DNA of 64,000 nucleotides from Aureimonas ureilytica (GTDB lineage Bacteria; Pseudomonadota; Alphaproteobacteria; Rhizobiales; Rhizobiaceae), in NCBI RefSeq assembly GCF_001475935.1, contig NZ_LDQA01000024.1, forward strand, positions 104,429 to 168,428, written 5' to 3'. Below the pieces are notes generated by a model. It made no database searches. It had not been told where the DNA came from and saw only the letters and a list, made by a program, of their open reading frames with translations. Positions 51,888 through 60,104 of the stretch are shown here, in pieces. A program made the position numbers and the translations under genes. Every line of letters starts with the position of its first letter. Positions within the stretch are counted from its first letter, which is position 1.

Positions 51888-53987
51888 ATGGACACGACGT
51901 CTTCGAAGACGACGGGCGGCTTTGCTGACGCAACGCCGGGGCCGGGCGGCGAATGGCATCAGACCGCTGGAGGCGACGTGCCGGTGTTGACCACCAGCCA
52001 GGGCATTCCAGTCTCGGACGATCAGAACTCGCTGAAGGCGGGGCGTCGGGGGCCGACGCTGCTGGAAGACTTCCACTTCCGCGACAAGATGTTTCACTTC
52101 GACCATGAGCGCATTCCCGAGCGCGTGGTTCACGCGCGCGGCTTCGGCGCTCATGGCGTGTTCGAGACCTACGAATCCCTGTCCGATCTCACCAGCGCGG
52201 ACCTCTTCCAGCGCGCGGGCGAGAAAACCGACATCTTCGTGCGTTTCTCGACCGTGGCCGGAAACAAGGGCTCGGCCGATCTGGCGCGCGACGTGCGCGG
52301 CTTCGCCGTGCGCTTCTATACGAAGGAGGGCAACTGGGATCTCGTCGGCAACAACATCCCGGTCTTCTTCATTCAGGACGCGATCAAGTTTCCCGACCTG
52401 ATCCATGCCGCCAAGCAGGAGCCCGATCGCGGCTTTCCGCAGGCCCAGACGGCCCATGACAATTTCTGGGACTTCATGTCGCTCACGCCCGAGGCCATGC
52501 ATATGGCCATGTGGATCATGTCCGACCGCACGATCCCGCGCTCCTTCCGCTTCATGGAAGGGTTCGGCGTCCACACGTTCCGCCTCGTCAATGCGGAAGG
52601 CAAGTCCACCTTCGTCAAGTTTCACTGGAAGCCGGTGCTGGGGCTCCAGAGCGTCGTCTGGAACGAGGCGCTGAAGCTGAACGGCATGGACCCGGACTAT
52701 CATCGCCGCGATCTCTGGGAAGCCATTCAGAACGGCGACTATCCCGAATGGGAACTCGGCTTCCAGCTCTTCGACGAGGAGTTCGCAGAGCGCTTCGCCT
52801 TCGACGTGCTCGACGCCACCAAGCTCATCCCCGAAGAAGACGTGCCCGTGCGCCCGGTCGGCAAGCTGACGCTGAACCGCACGGTGGACAATTTCTTCAT
52901 GGAGACAGAGCAAGTCGCCTTCCAGACCGGGAATGTCGTGCCCGGCATCGACTTCTCGAACGACCCGCTACTTCAAGGCCGCAACTTCTCCTATCTCGAC
53001 ACGCAGTTGAAGCGTCTGGGCGGGCCGAACTTCACGCATATCCCTATCAACACGCCGCGCTGCCCCATGGCCCATTTCCAGCAGGATGGGCACATGGCCA
53101 TGCGCAATCCCAAGGGGCGGGCCAATTACGAGCCGAACTCCTGGGGCGGGGCGGCCGGCGGCCCGCGCGAGGACCCCGAGCGTGGTTTCCGCTCCTGGCC
53201 CGAGGAGATGGGCGGACAGAAGCTTCGCATCCGCGCCGAACTCTTCGCCGACCATTACAGCCAGGCGCGCCAGTTCTTCATCAGCCAGACCGAGGTCGAG
53301 CAGACCCATATCAAGGACGCGCTGGTGTTCGAGCTGTCGAAGGTCGAAACGCCGGTGATCCGCGAGCGCGTCGTTTCGCATCTTCGCAACATCGACGACG
53401 ATCTGGCCCAAAAGGTCGCGGACGGACTGGGGCTCAAATCTCTGCCCGATGCGGTCGCCCCGGCGCGCGCCGTCGTGCAGGGTCTCAAGCCATCGCGGAA
53501 GCTTTCGATCGCGCTGAACGGCCCCAAGAGCTTCAAGGGCCGCAAGCTCGGCGTGCTCGTCACCGATGGCACGGACGCCGCGCTGCTCGGCGAACTGGAA
53601 GCGGCGGCGAAGGCGGCCGGCGCGCTGGTCGAACTCGTCGGGCCGACGGTCGGCGGCGTCACGCTCAGCGATGGTTCGGTGCGCGAGCCCAAGCAGAAGG
53701 TGAATGGCGGCCCGTCCGTTCTTTACGACGCGGTGGTGCTTCTGCCCTCGGCTGACGGCGCCACGCTTCTGACCGGCGAGGCGACGGCCAAGGACTTCGT
53801 GTCCGATGCCTTCGCCCACGCCAAGTTCATCGCTCATGCCAAGACGGCTGCGCCGCTTCTCGCCAAGGCCGGCGTGGAAGCGGACGAGGGCGTGATCGCT
53901 CTATCGAAGGGCGGGGCGGAGGCGTTCCTTCAAAAATGCGCGGCTCTGCGCTTCTGGGCGCGTGAGGCCATGGTCCACGCCGTCTGA
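51888..53987 (+). CDS. katE: Monofunctional catalase, large-subunit type (KatE)
   Basis: 699-residue haem catalase (HPII type). The catalytic His is in [24 protein letters not shown] and [12 protein letters not shown] follow, and the proximal haem Tyr is in [11 protein letters not shown]-terminal flavodoxin/GATase-like domain (from about 545, [18 protein letters not shown]) marks the large-subunit clade. The ATG at 51888 ([11 protein letters not shown]) follows GGAGAG. It stands alone; about 170 bases upstream without a gene should hold its promoter. It destroys hydrogen peroxide, typically in stationary phase or stress. Confidence 0.96.
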   Translation: MDTTSSKTTGGFADATPGPGGEWHQTAGGDVPVLTTSQGIPVSDDQNSLKAGRRGPTLLEDFHFRDKMFHFDHERIPERVVHARGFGAHGVFETYESLSDLTSADLFQRAGEKTDIFVRFSTVAGNKGSADLARDVRGFAVRFYTKEGNWDLVGNNIPVFFIQDAIKFPDLIHAAKQEPDRGFPQAQTAHDNFWDFMSLTPEAMHMAMWIMSDRTIPRSFRFMEGFGVHTFRLVNAEGKSTFVKFHWKPVLGLQSVVWNEALKLNGMDPDYHRRDLWEAIQNGDYPEWELGFQLFDEEFAERFAFDVLDATKLIPEEDVPVRPVGKLTLNRTVDNFFMETEQVAFQTGNVVPGIDFSNDPLLQGRNFSYLDTQLKRLGGPNFTHIPINTPRCPMAHFQQDGHMAMRNPKGRANYEPNSWGGAAGGPREDPERGFRSWPEEMGGQKLRIRAELFADHYSQARQFFISQTEVEQTHIKDALVFELSKVETPVIRERVVSHLRNIDDDLAQKVADGLGLKSLPDAVAPARAVVQGLKPSRKLSIALNGPKSFKGRKLGVLVTDGTDAALLGELEAAAKAAGALVELVGPTVGGVTLSDGSVREPKQKVNGGPSVLYDAVVLLPSADGATLLTGEATAKDFVSDAFAHAKFIAHAKTAAPLLAKAGVEADEGVIALSKGGAEAFLQKCAALRFWAREAMVHAV

Positions 53988-54056
53988 GGCGGGAGGCGCA
54001 TGATCGGGGCGTGGCGCTTGGAGAAGCGTCGCGCCCCTGTCTTGCAAACGCTGGCA

Positions 54057-56135
54057 TCAGCCGAAGATGATGCGGCGCAATTCCTCTTCGGGCGTCGTCT
54101 TCGATATCTGAAGGCCGGCGATGAACTCGGCCGGCGGAATGGGGCGACCGAACAGAAAGCCCTGGATTTCGTCGCAGTCGAAGCGGCGCACCCAGGCGGC
54201 CTGTTCCTCGGTCTCGATCCCTTCCACGACGATCCGCGCTTTCATCAAACGCGCCATGGAAATCACGGCCTCGGTCAAGGCGCGGTTCTTGGGGAGGGCG
54301 CGCACGAAGCTGCGATCGATCTTGATGCAATCCACCGACATTTCGTGAAGCCGGGCGAAGTTGGAATAGCCGGTTCCGAAATCGTCGATCGAGATGCGCA
54401 CGCCCATGGCGCGCAACAGTTCCATATTGGCACGCACCGGCGCGCTGTCGTCCAGGAACAGGGTTTCGGTCAGTTCCAGCTCGAGTTCCGGCCCTCGGCA
54501 TCCGGATGCGGCCAGCGCGACGGCGACTTCCTGCGCGAAATCGGGATCGCACAGTTCGCGCAGCGAGATGTTGACGGACATGCTGATACGATAGCCCGCC
54601 TCGCGCCATTCACCTTGTTGGCGCAGCGCCTCGCCCAGGACGAAGCGGCCGAGTTCGCCGATCAGCCCGATCTCCTCGCACAGGGCGATGAACTGGCCGG
54701 GCGGCACCAGCCCGCGCGCGGGATGGCGCCAGCGCACGAGCGCTTCGGCCCCGACCGGCACGAGATCGCGCGCGCGCAGGCGCGGCTGGTAATGAACCTC
54801 GAATTCGCCTTGCGCCATCGCGCGCTTGAGATCGGTGGCCAGCGCGTGCTTCTCTTCCGAAGCGGCGCGCATCTCGCTGGAGAAAAAACAAAAGCCGTTT
54901 CGCCCGCTGCCCTTGGCCGCGTAGAGGGCAAGATCGGCCCCCTGCATCAGCCGGGGCATATCCGCGCCATGCTGGGGATAGAGCGCGATGCCGATGCTCG
55001 GAGTCACGGCCATGACCCGCTCTTCGCAGAGGACGGGTTCCGAGAGGCTCGCGATGATGTCGCCCGACAGCTTATGCAGGCGCTGATCGCCCCGGCCCCG
55101 GAACGCGGCGAAGAACAGGAACTCGTCGCCGCCCAGCCGGACCACATGGTCGCCGCGGCGGCACAGGCGGGAAAGGCGGCAGGCCATCTCCTTGAGCAGC
55201 ATGTCTCCGAAGGCATGGCCGAGCGTATCGTTCACGGCCTTGAAGTGATCGAGGTCGATGAAGAGAATCCCGAAATGCCGGTCGCGCACCCGCGCCCCGT
55301 CCATCATCCGTTCGAAAATAGGGGCGAGCGCCAAGCGGTTGGGCAGGCCGGTCAGCGCGTCCGTATAGGCGATCTTGCTTGCGCGCTCTTCTTCTTCCTT
55401 GAGCCGACTGACATCGGTTTCGCTGATCAGGATGGAAGGCTGGCCGGACGCGGGGTCATGACAGAAGCGCGCCGTCATCTCGTGCCAGCGGCGCCCCCCC
55501 TCGGTATGGATCTGGGCGATCTGGTTGGCTTCGCCCGCCCGTTCCAGAGCGTCGAGCAGGGACGTATAATCCCGGCGATGGACGAAGCGACGGCCCAGAT
55601 CGCCGTCGAGGCCGGCAAAGGCCCGGCTGGCGGCCGGGTTGGAATAGAGCGCTTTGCCAGCCCGATTATAGAGAGAAATCATCACCTGCGTATGGATCAA
55701 GGCATCGGCGCGGCGCAGGGCTTCGTGCTCGTGCATTTCCGCTATGCGCCCTTCGCACAGAAGCGCCATGCGCCCGTCGCCCAAGCGCAGGCCACTGAAT
55801 CGAACCTGCAAAGGGCGGGGAATTCCACCGGGATAGACGGTCCAGAATTCCGAAAAGACGGCATCCTTGGCAATGAAATCCTGCAGATACTGGGCAAGAC
55901 GCCGCTTCACGCTCACCGACATGTCGGAGAGCAGATCGCGTTGGCTAAGCTCCGTCAGCGTGGCTGCGTTCCAGATGTCGAGGCCGGGCCCGTTCGCCCA
56001 GATGATCCGCCCGGCGTCGAAGTCGTAGACCCAAAGCCCCGTCTCGACGCGCCGGCTCAGAGCCGCGAAATCGATCTCGGTGCCAGCGCTGGCCTTGCTC
56101 GCGGCAAGAGGCGTTGTCGTGTCCGAAGCTGGCAT
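54057..56135 (-). CDS. PAS-GGDEF-EAL cyclic-di-GMP turnover protein
   Basis: 692 residues with no membrane helix. One or two PAS-like sensor regions (about 20-130 and 145-255, for example GLWVYDFDAGRIIWANG and ALYSNPAASRAFAGLDGD) lead to a GGDEF domain (about 265-425) with intact RLGGDEF and ALTGLPNR. An EAL domain (about 435-685) has GAEALVRWRHP, DDFGTGYSNFARL, KIDRSFV and EGIETEEQ. Both catalytic signatures are present, so it could make and degrade c-di-GMP, with the PAS part choosing. It is monocistronic, next to the catalase gene and convergent with it. Confidence 0.95.
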   Translation of the reverse strand: MPASDTTTPLAASKASAGTEIDFAALSRRVETGLWVYDFDAGRIIWANGPGLDIWNAATLTELSQRDLLSDMSVSVKRRLAQYLQDFIAKDAVFSEFWTVYPGGIPRPLQVRFSGLRLGDGRMALLCEGRIAEMHEHEALRRADALIHTQVMISLYNRAGKALYSNPAASRAFAGLDGDLGRRFVHRRDYTSLLDALERAGEANQIAQIHTEGGRRWHEMTARFCHDPASGQPSILISETDVSRLKEEEERASKIAYTDALTGLPNRLALAPIFERMMDGARVRDRHFGILFIDLDHFKAVNDTLGHAFGDMLLKEMACRLSRLCRRGDHVVRLGGDEFLFFAAFRGRGDQRLHKLSGDIIASLSEPVLCEERVMAVTPSIGIALYPQHGADMPRLMQGADLALYAAKGSGRNGFCFFSSEMRAASEEKHALATDLKRAMAQGEFEVHYQPRLRARDLVPVGAEALVRWRHPARGLVPPGQFIALCEEIGLIGELGRFVLGEALRQQGEWREAGYRISMSVNISLRELCDPDFAQEVAVALAASGCRGPELELELTETLFLDDSAPVRANMELLRAMGVRISIDDFGTGYSNFARLHEMSVDCIKIDRSFVRALPKNRALTEAVISMARLMKARIVVEGIETEEQAAWVRRFDCDEIQGFLFGRPIPPAEFIAGLQISKTTPEEELRRIIFG

Positions 56136-56519
56136 GGTGGCTCATGCTCCTCTGTCAGCGAACGCGTGCGCGACCATAGGCGAAAACGCGAGCACAAGCC
56201 GCCGAGCATCAGAGCGTCGGTTCAGAACCCGCTGCGAAACGCACTTCTCAGAAATCGATTCGCTCTGTGAGAGACGATGACGAAAGGGAAGCTGACGCAC
56301 GGCGTGATGAAGGGCCTTCTTCCGACAATAAAGACCTCGCATCTTCGCTTCCAACCTGATTCTGAACATCGCGGCAGTTGGACACGTGTATTCCAAGAGG
56401 ATTTAGAAAGAATGTAGGGTTAAAACGTCCTGCTGATCGTCTTGGCGGGTGATATTTCTCGGGAAGTGCGGCGACGCTAAATCACCTCGAGAGAGTTGCG
56501 CGCATCAAAGATGGAACAA
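56136..56519. other. Intergenic region, partly AT-rich
   Basis: About 380 bases between the GGDEF-EAL gene start and the P450-operon terminator. The part 56250-56480 is AT-richer than the average and may carry the promoter for the leftward GGDEF-EAL gene. No gene, RNA or repeat recognised. Confidence 0.35.
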
Positions 56520-56544
56520 AGGGCCGGCGGGAGGCGCCGGCCCT
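56520..56544 (-). terminator. Terminator of the luxI-P450 operon
   Basis: AGGGCCGGC (56520-56528) pairs with GCCGGCCCT (56536-56544) over a 7-base loop. On the minus strand it is followed by TTTGTT. It begins 5 bases after the stop of the 69-residue gene. Confidence 0.7.
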
Positions 56545-56549
56545 GCCGG

Positions 56550-56759
56550 CTACTGGATGCGCCGTCCGTCCTGAAGGGCCTTGAGGATGATGCCGCGCGC
56601 TTCCTCGACATGATGAATCGCGTCGGCAAGGCCATGCTCCTCCGTCCAGCGGGCGATCTGCCGCAGCATGGCGGCGATGGCCTGGAGATCGCAGCCCTCG
56701 TCGAAGTCGAGATCGAGATCGTGGGCGGCGGACGGGTCGAGGGATTTGGTGTTGCGCAT
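56550..56759 (-). CDS. Small unknown protein coupled to the P450 gene
   Basis: 69 residues starting at the ATG that follows the P450 stop after a single base (TGA-C-ATG), so translation is almost surely coupled. The protein is acidic at the start (DLDLDFDEGCDLQ) and then helical (AIAAMLRQIARWTEEHGLADAIHHVEEA), with no membrane segment or cysteine pair. I recognise no family. Possible roles are a helper or anti-activator within the quorum-sensing operon. A longer frame from 56825 would overlap the P450 gene and is not needed. The terminator directly after it supports a real gene end. Confidence 0.6.
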   Translation of the reverse strand: MRNTKSLDPSAAHDLDLDFDEGCDLQAIAAMLRQIARWTEEHGLADAIHHVEEARGIILKALQDGRRIQ

Positions 56760-56760
56760 G

Positions 56761-58083
56761 TCAGGCAGCCTGTTCGCAGCGGCGGTCGAGGGGCGGAAAA
56801 GCGGGCGGTTCGTTGCGGCGCGCAATGGTGCGGACCGCGAGGCGAACCGAGAGGGATGGGGGAATGAGGGTGACGCTGGCTTTGGGCGTCAGCGAGGGCG
56901 CGCTCGTCTCGGCCCGGATGTCGAAAGCGGCGGCGAGTTCCAGAACGAGGATCTGGATTTCGAGCATGGCGAGGCCGATGCCGACGCAGGCGCGAGGACC
57001 GACGCCGAAGGGCATATAGGCCGGCGTCGCATGCGAGCGTTCGGCGTCGAAGCGCTCGGGCTCGGGCCAGTGGCGCGGGTCGCGATGCATGTGCCAAGGG
57101 CTGACGAGAAGCGAGGTGCCCTTCTTCAGCCGGGTTCCGCCCAACTCCGTATCCGCCATGGCCTCACGCGAGAACCAGTAGGCCGACGGGTAGAGGCGCA
57201 GGATCTCCCGCGTGAAGCCGAGGCTGAGCGAGGCCGAGGCGAGCCTGGACGGGTCGAGTTCGCCGCCCGCATCGGTGAGGCCGGCGGCTTCAGAGGCGAT
57301 GCGGGCGGCGAGGGCGGGATCGGCGGCCAGATGCCAAAAGACCCAGGCCGACGCCGTTCCCGTCGTGTGATGGCCGGCCAGGATCAGCATCAGCACTTCG
57401 TCGCGCAGGTCGCTTTCCGACAGGCCGAGTTGATGAAGCTGATGGACGAGGCTGCCGGGGCTGGCGCGACGCCGTGCGCGGTCCACGACGCCCGCCATCA
57501 TGGATTTGGCCTTGGCGAGGTTGCGCCGCTTGCGCCAGACGGCGCGCGGCGAGGGGACGAGCTGGAACATGCCGTCGGCGAGATCGTCCTCGACGAGATG
57601 CACGGCGCGGATCAGCGTGCCTTCCTCGACCGGGCCGAGAACGCCCTGCCCGAACAGAACGGTGCAGACGACGCGCAGCGCCAGAGGGGCCGTCACCTTA
57701 TGGGCGTCGAACGCGCCCTCGCGCAGGAGGCCGGTGAAGGTGCGCCGGTAGAGCGCCGAGATTTCGCCGACATAGGTGGACGCGACGCCCTTGGCCATCT
57801 GACCGTGGATGGCCCTGCGCCGGCGCGCATGCTCCTCGCCGCTGATGGTCAGCGAGCTTTTGCCGACGATCTGGCGCAGCTTGTGGATGAGCCGGCCCTT
57901 GTCGATTTCGGCCGGAGGCGCTTTCAGGAGCGGTTTCACCAGCGAGGGATCCACCACGAGATAAAGCGGCGTGAAGCCGAGCCGCAGCCGCTCCAGGCGC
58001 TCCGCCGAGCCGTTGCCCCGCGACAGGAAGAAGCGGAGCGGGTCACGCCGAAAGGCGCTGAGGTCCGAAAAGGCATGGGGCAT
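56761..58083 (-). CDS. Cytochrome P450 in the luxI operon
   Basis: 440-residue soluble bacterial P450. I-helix AGHHTT (236-241), K-helix EILR (Glu293, Arg296) and the haem loop FGVGPRACVG with Cys366 are all recognisable. The usual acidic residue before the Thr pair (AGxE/DTT) is His239, which may alter proton delivery. The ATG at 58083 (MPHAFSDLSAF) lies inside the 3' end of luxI, a 41-base overlap, so the two are expressed together. No ferredoxin or reductase gene is adjacent. A plausible but untested role is oxidation of the acyl-homoserine lactone, its acyl donor or a quorum-controlled metabolite. Confidence 0.92.
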   Translation of the reverse strand: MPHAFSDLSAFRRDPLRFFLSRGNGSAERLERLRLGFTPLYLVVDPSLVKPLLKAPPAEIDKGRLIHKLRQIVGKSSLTISGEEHARRRRAIHGQMAKGVASTYVGEISALYRRTFTGLLREGAFDAHKVTAPLALRVVCTVLFGQGVLGPVEEGTLIRAVHLVEDDLADGMFQLVPSPRAVWRKRRNLAKAKSMMAGVVDRARRRASPGSLVHQLHQLGLSESDLRDEVLMLILAGHHTTGTASAWVFWHLAADPALAARIASEAAGLTDAGGELDPSRLASASLSLGFTREILRLYPSAYWFSREAMADTELGGTRLKKGTSLLVSPWHMHRDPRHWPEPERFDAERSHATPAYMPFGVGPRACVGIGLAMLEIQILVLELAAAFDIRAETSAPSLTPKASVTLIPPSLSVRLAVRTIARRNEPPAFPPLDRRCEQAA

Positions 58084-58702
58084 CGTGAATCTCGACGGTT
58101 TGGAGAGTGGACCGAAGGCGCGCGAGCGTCCGGGGCGGCTGGTCGGCGAGGGGAATTTCGCCCGCAACCGCATGCAGCGTGCGGCCGAAGCGATCGGTGC
58201 CGATGGCCTGCGGCGGACCGTAGCGGCGCGTCGTAATGCCGATGCGGCGCAGGAAGCGCTCGTAGGTGAGGTCAGCGATCGCAACGAGGCCCGTCAGCCG
58301 CTGATAGGATGCGATATGTATCATCAGTCCGTAGACCTTCAGCGCGCGCTCGATGCGCACGGAGCCTTCGCCGATCACGCCGAGGCGCGAGACCTCCGCG
58401 AAGTCTGGGCGCGCGGGAAAGGGCCGGGACGAAGCAAGATGGGGAAAGACGTCGCGGCTGAGATAGGGCACCGTCGTCGGCGTCAGCCGAAAGCCGCCGA
58501 CGATTTGATCGCACTCTAGAAGCGCGCAATGCAGCGCTTGGTCGGTGTCGAACTGGTCGCGCTCCTCTTCGCCCTCGACGGTCAAGTCCCAGCCGAGTTC
58601 GTCCACGAACAGGCGCTTGCGAAAACGCCTGAGCGCCCCCACCAAAGGCGCGTCCTCGGCTTCGAAAACGAAGACGGCGCGATTTTCATTTGATATGGCC
58701 AC
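58043..58702 (-). CDS. Acyl-homoserine-lactone synthase, LuxI family
   Basis: 219-residue autoinducer synthase joining an acyl group to S-adenosylmethionine. All hallmark residues are present at the spacing of EsaI: Arg28, Phe32, Trp38, Asp49, Asp52, Arg72, Phe86, Glu103 and Arg106 (in FRKRLFVDELGW, DQFD, GGFRL and FAEVSRLGV). It starts with GTG at 58702 with only a weak ribosome site, so translation may be limiting. Divergent from luxR (81 bases) and overlapped at its end by the P450 gene. Signal chain length cannot be read. Confidence 0.93.
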   Translation of the reverse strand: MAISNENRAVFVFEAEDAPLVGALRRFRKRLFVDELGWDLTVEGEEERDQFDTDQALHCALLECDQIVGGFRLTPTTVPYLSRDVFPHLASSRPFPARPDFAEVSRLGVIGEGSVRIERALKVYGLMIHIASYQRLTGLVAIADLTYERFLRRIGITTRRYGPPQAIGTDRFGRTLHAVAGEIPLADQPPRTLARLRSTLQTVEIHDAPCLFGPQRLSA

Positions 58703-58783
58703 CTGATATCCCGCATCTCTTCGACGCGTCGATCCTGGCCCGTCGCACGATCGGGTGGCATCGCATGATCAGGGGAGAAACTT
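58703..58783. promoter_or_regulatory. luxI/luxR divergent control region
   Basis: Only 81 bases separate the two start codons. They contain the perfect 12-bp palindrome TCGACGCGTCGA (58721-58732), about 20 bases from luxI, and a weaker CCCG...CGGG pair (58739-58755). I see no canonical lux box of the CTGT-N-ACAG kind. The palindrome is the best candidate for LuxR binding. Confidence 0.4.
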
Positions 58784-59566
58784 TTGGGCGTTGAAGAGAT
58801 GCTGTCGGCGATCGAGGCGGCCGAAACCGTCGAGGCGTTGACCGAACTCCTGCAACGCTTCGTGGAATCCCACGGCTTTTCGGGCTTCGCCTTCATGGAT
58901 GCCGGCTCGCCGCTTCAGGGCATTCCGTTTTCGATCGGCACGTCGGGCGAGGCGTGGGAGGAGGAGTACCGCTCCAACCGTTTCTTTCAGGTGGACCCGT
59001 GCGTCGATCTGGCCCGGCGCACCAACAAGCCCTTTCTCTGGAGCGACATCTCGCTGCCGGCCAAGGCCGGGGGGCGCAAGTCCGGCGCACTGAAGACGAT
59101 GGAGGCCGCGCTCGACCATCGCTTCACCAATGGCGTGACCATTCCCTATCACTTCGCCGATCATCTCGGCCGCGTCTTTTCCAGCTCCAGCGTCTTCTTC
59201 TGGAAGAGCCGGCGCGAAGAACTCATCGCGCTCTTTTCCCGCCCCCGCGTGCGGCAGGACCTGCATCTCGTCATGCTCTACTGGGCGCAGCGGATGATGG
59301 ACCTGACCGCCCATGCTCGCGCGCAGCCGCAGCGCTTCGTGGATGAGGAGGGTAAGCCGTTGGTGGAGGTGAGCCTCACCGACCGCGAGCGCGACGTGCT
59401 CGCCTGGGCCGCTCATGGGAAGACCGTGCCGGAAACCGCGATCATCCTGTCGGTGTCGGAGGATACGGTCGTCACCCATATGCGCAACGCGATGCGCAAG
59501 CTCGGCTCGGAAACCAAGACCCATGCCGTGGTGAAGGCGATCTATCTCAACCTGATCAATGTCTGA
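58784..59566 (+). CDS. LuxR-family quorum-sensing regulator
   Basis: 260 residues. The autoinducer-binding domain has the conserved ligand residues Trp58, Tyr62, Asp71 and Trp86 (AWEEEYRSNRFFQVDP, PFLWSDI), one position off TraR numbering. The C-terminal LuxR HTH reads LTDRERDVLAWAAHGKTVPE and SVSEDTVVTHMRNAMRKLG. It starts with TTG at 58784 after the strong AGGGGAGA. It is the cognate receptor for the LuxI product and likely regulator of the luxI-P450 operon. Confidence 0.94.
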   Translation: MGVEEMLSAIEAAETVEALTELLQRFVESHGFSGFAFMDAGSPLQGIPFSIGTSGEAWEEEYRSNRFFQVDPCVDLARRTNKPFLWSDISLPAKAGGRKSGALKTMEAALDHRFTNGVTIPYHFADHLGRVFSSSSVFFWKSRREELIALFSRPRVRQDLHLVMLYWAQRMMDLTAHARAQPQRFVDEEGKPLVEVSLTDRERDVLAWAAHGKTVPETAIILSVSEDTVVTHMRNAMRKLGSETKTHAVVKAIYLNLINV

Positions 59567-59638
59567 GAAAGGCGGCAGGCCGGCGTTAAGCTTGGCCGGC
59601 TAGCGTGTCTGGAAGGGTTCCAGACGAGGGCGAAGGAC

Positions 59639-60052
59639 ATGACGGCGATCGATCCCCAACAGAGCGTGCGCGGCGCGCCGACGATCCGCACCATCGCCAT
59701 GCCGGCGGACACGAACCCGGCCGGCGATATTTTCGGCGGCTGGCTCCTGGGGCAGATGGATCTGGCGGCGGGCGCGGCGGCGGCGCGGCGCGCCAAGGGG
59801 CGCTGCGCGACGATCGCCATCGACGCGATGCAGTTTCTGAAGCCCGTCTTCGTCGGAGACGAGGTGACGCTTTACGCCGAGCTCGTGCATGTCGGACGCA
59901 CGTCGATGAAGATTTCCGTCGAGGCTTGGCGGCGCAGCCGCGAAAGCGAGGACACCGAGCAGGTCACGCGCGGCCTCTTTACCTTCGTCGCCATCGACGC
60001 CCAGCGCCGGCCGCGCCCGATCGACAGGCCGGAGCCCGAGACGGACGCCTGA
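59639..60052 (+). CDS. Acyl-CoA thioesterase (YciA-like hotdog protein)
   Basis: 137-residue single hotdog domain. PADTNPAGDIFGGWLLGQMD contains the YciA/BFIT-type N-x-x-G-x-x-F-G-G-W pattern, followed by IDAMQFLKPVFVGDEVTLYA and RTSMKISVEAW. It should hydrolyse acyl-CoAs in the cytoplasm as a hexamer. It lies 72 bases after luxR on the same strand, so it may be co-transcribed. A link to acyl supply for the quorum signal is possible but speculative. Confidence 0.9.
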   Translation: MTAIDPQQSVRGAPTIRTIAMPADTNPAGDIFGGWLLGQMDLAAGAAAARRAKGRCATIAIDAMQFLKPVFVGDEVTLYAELVHVGRTSMKISVEAWRRSRESEDTEQVTRGLFTFVAIDAQRRPRPIDRPEPETDA

Positions 60053-60104
60053 GAGAGGACAACGACGGCGGCCAAGCGCGGGCGGCCTTCGAGCGAGTTT
60101 CCCC

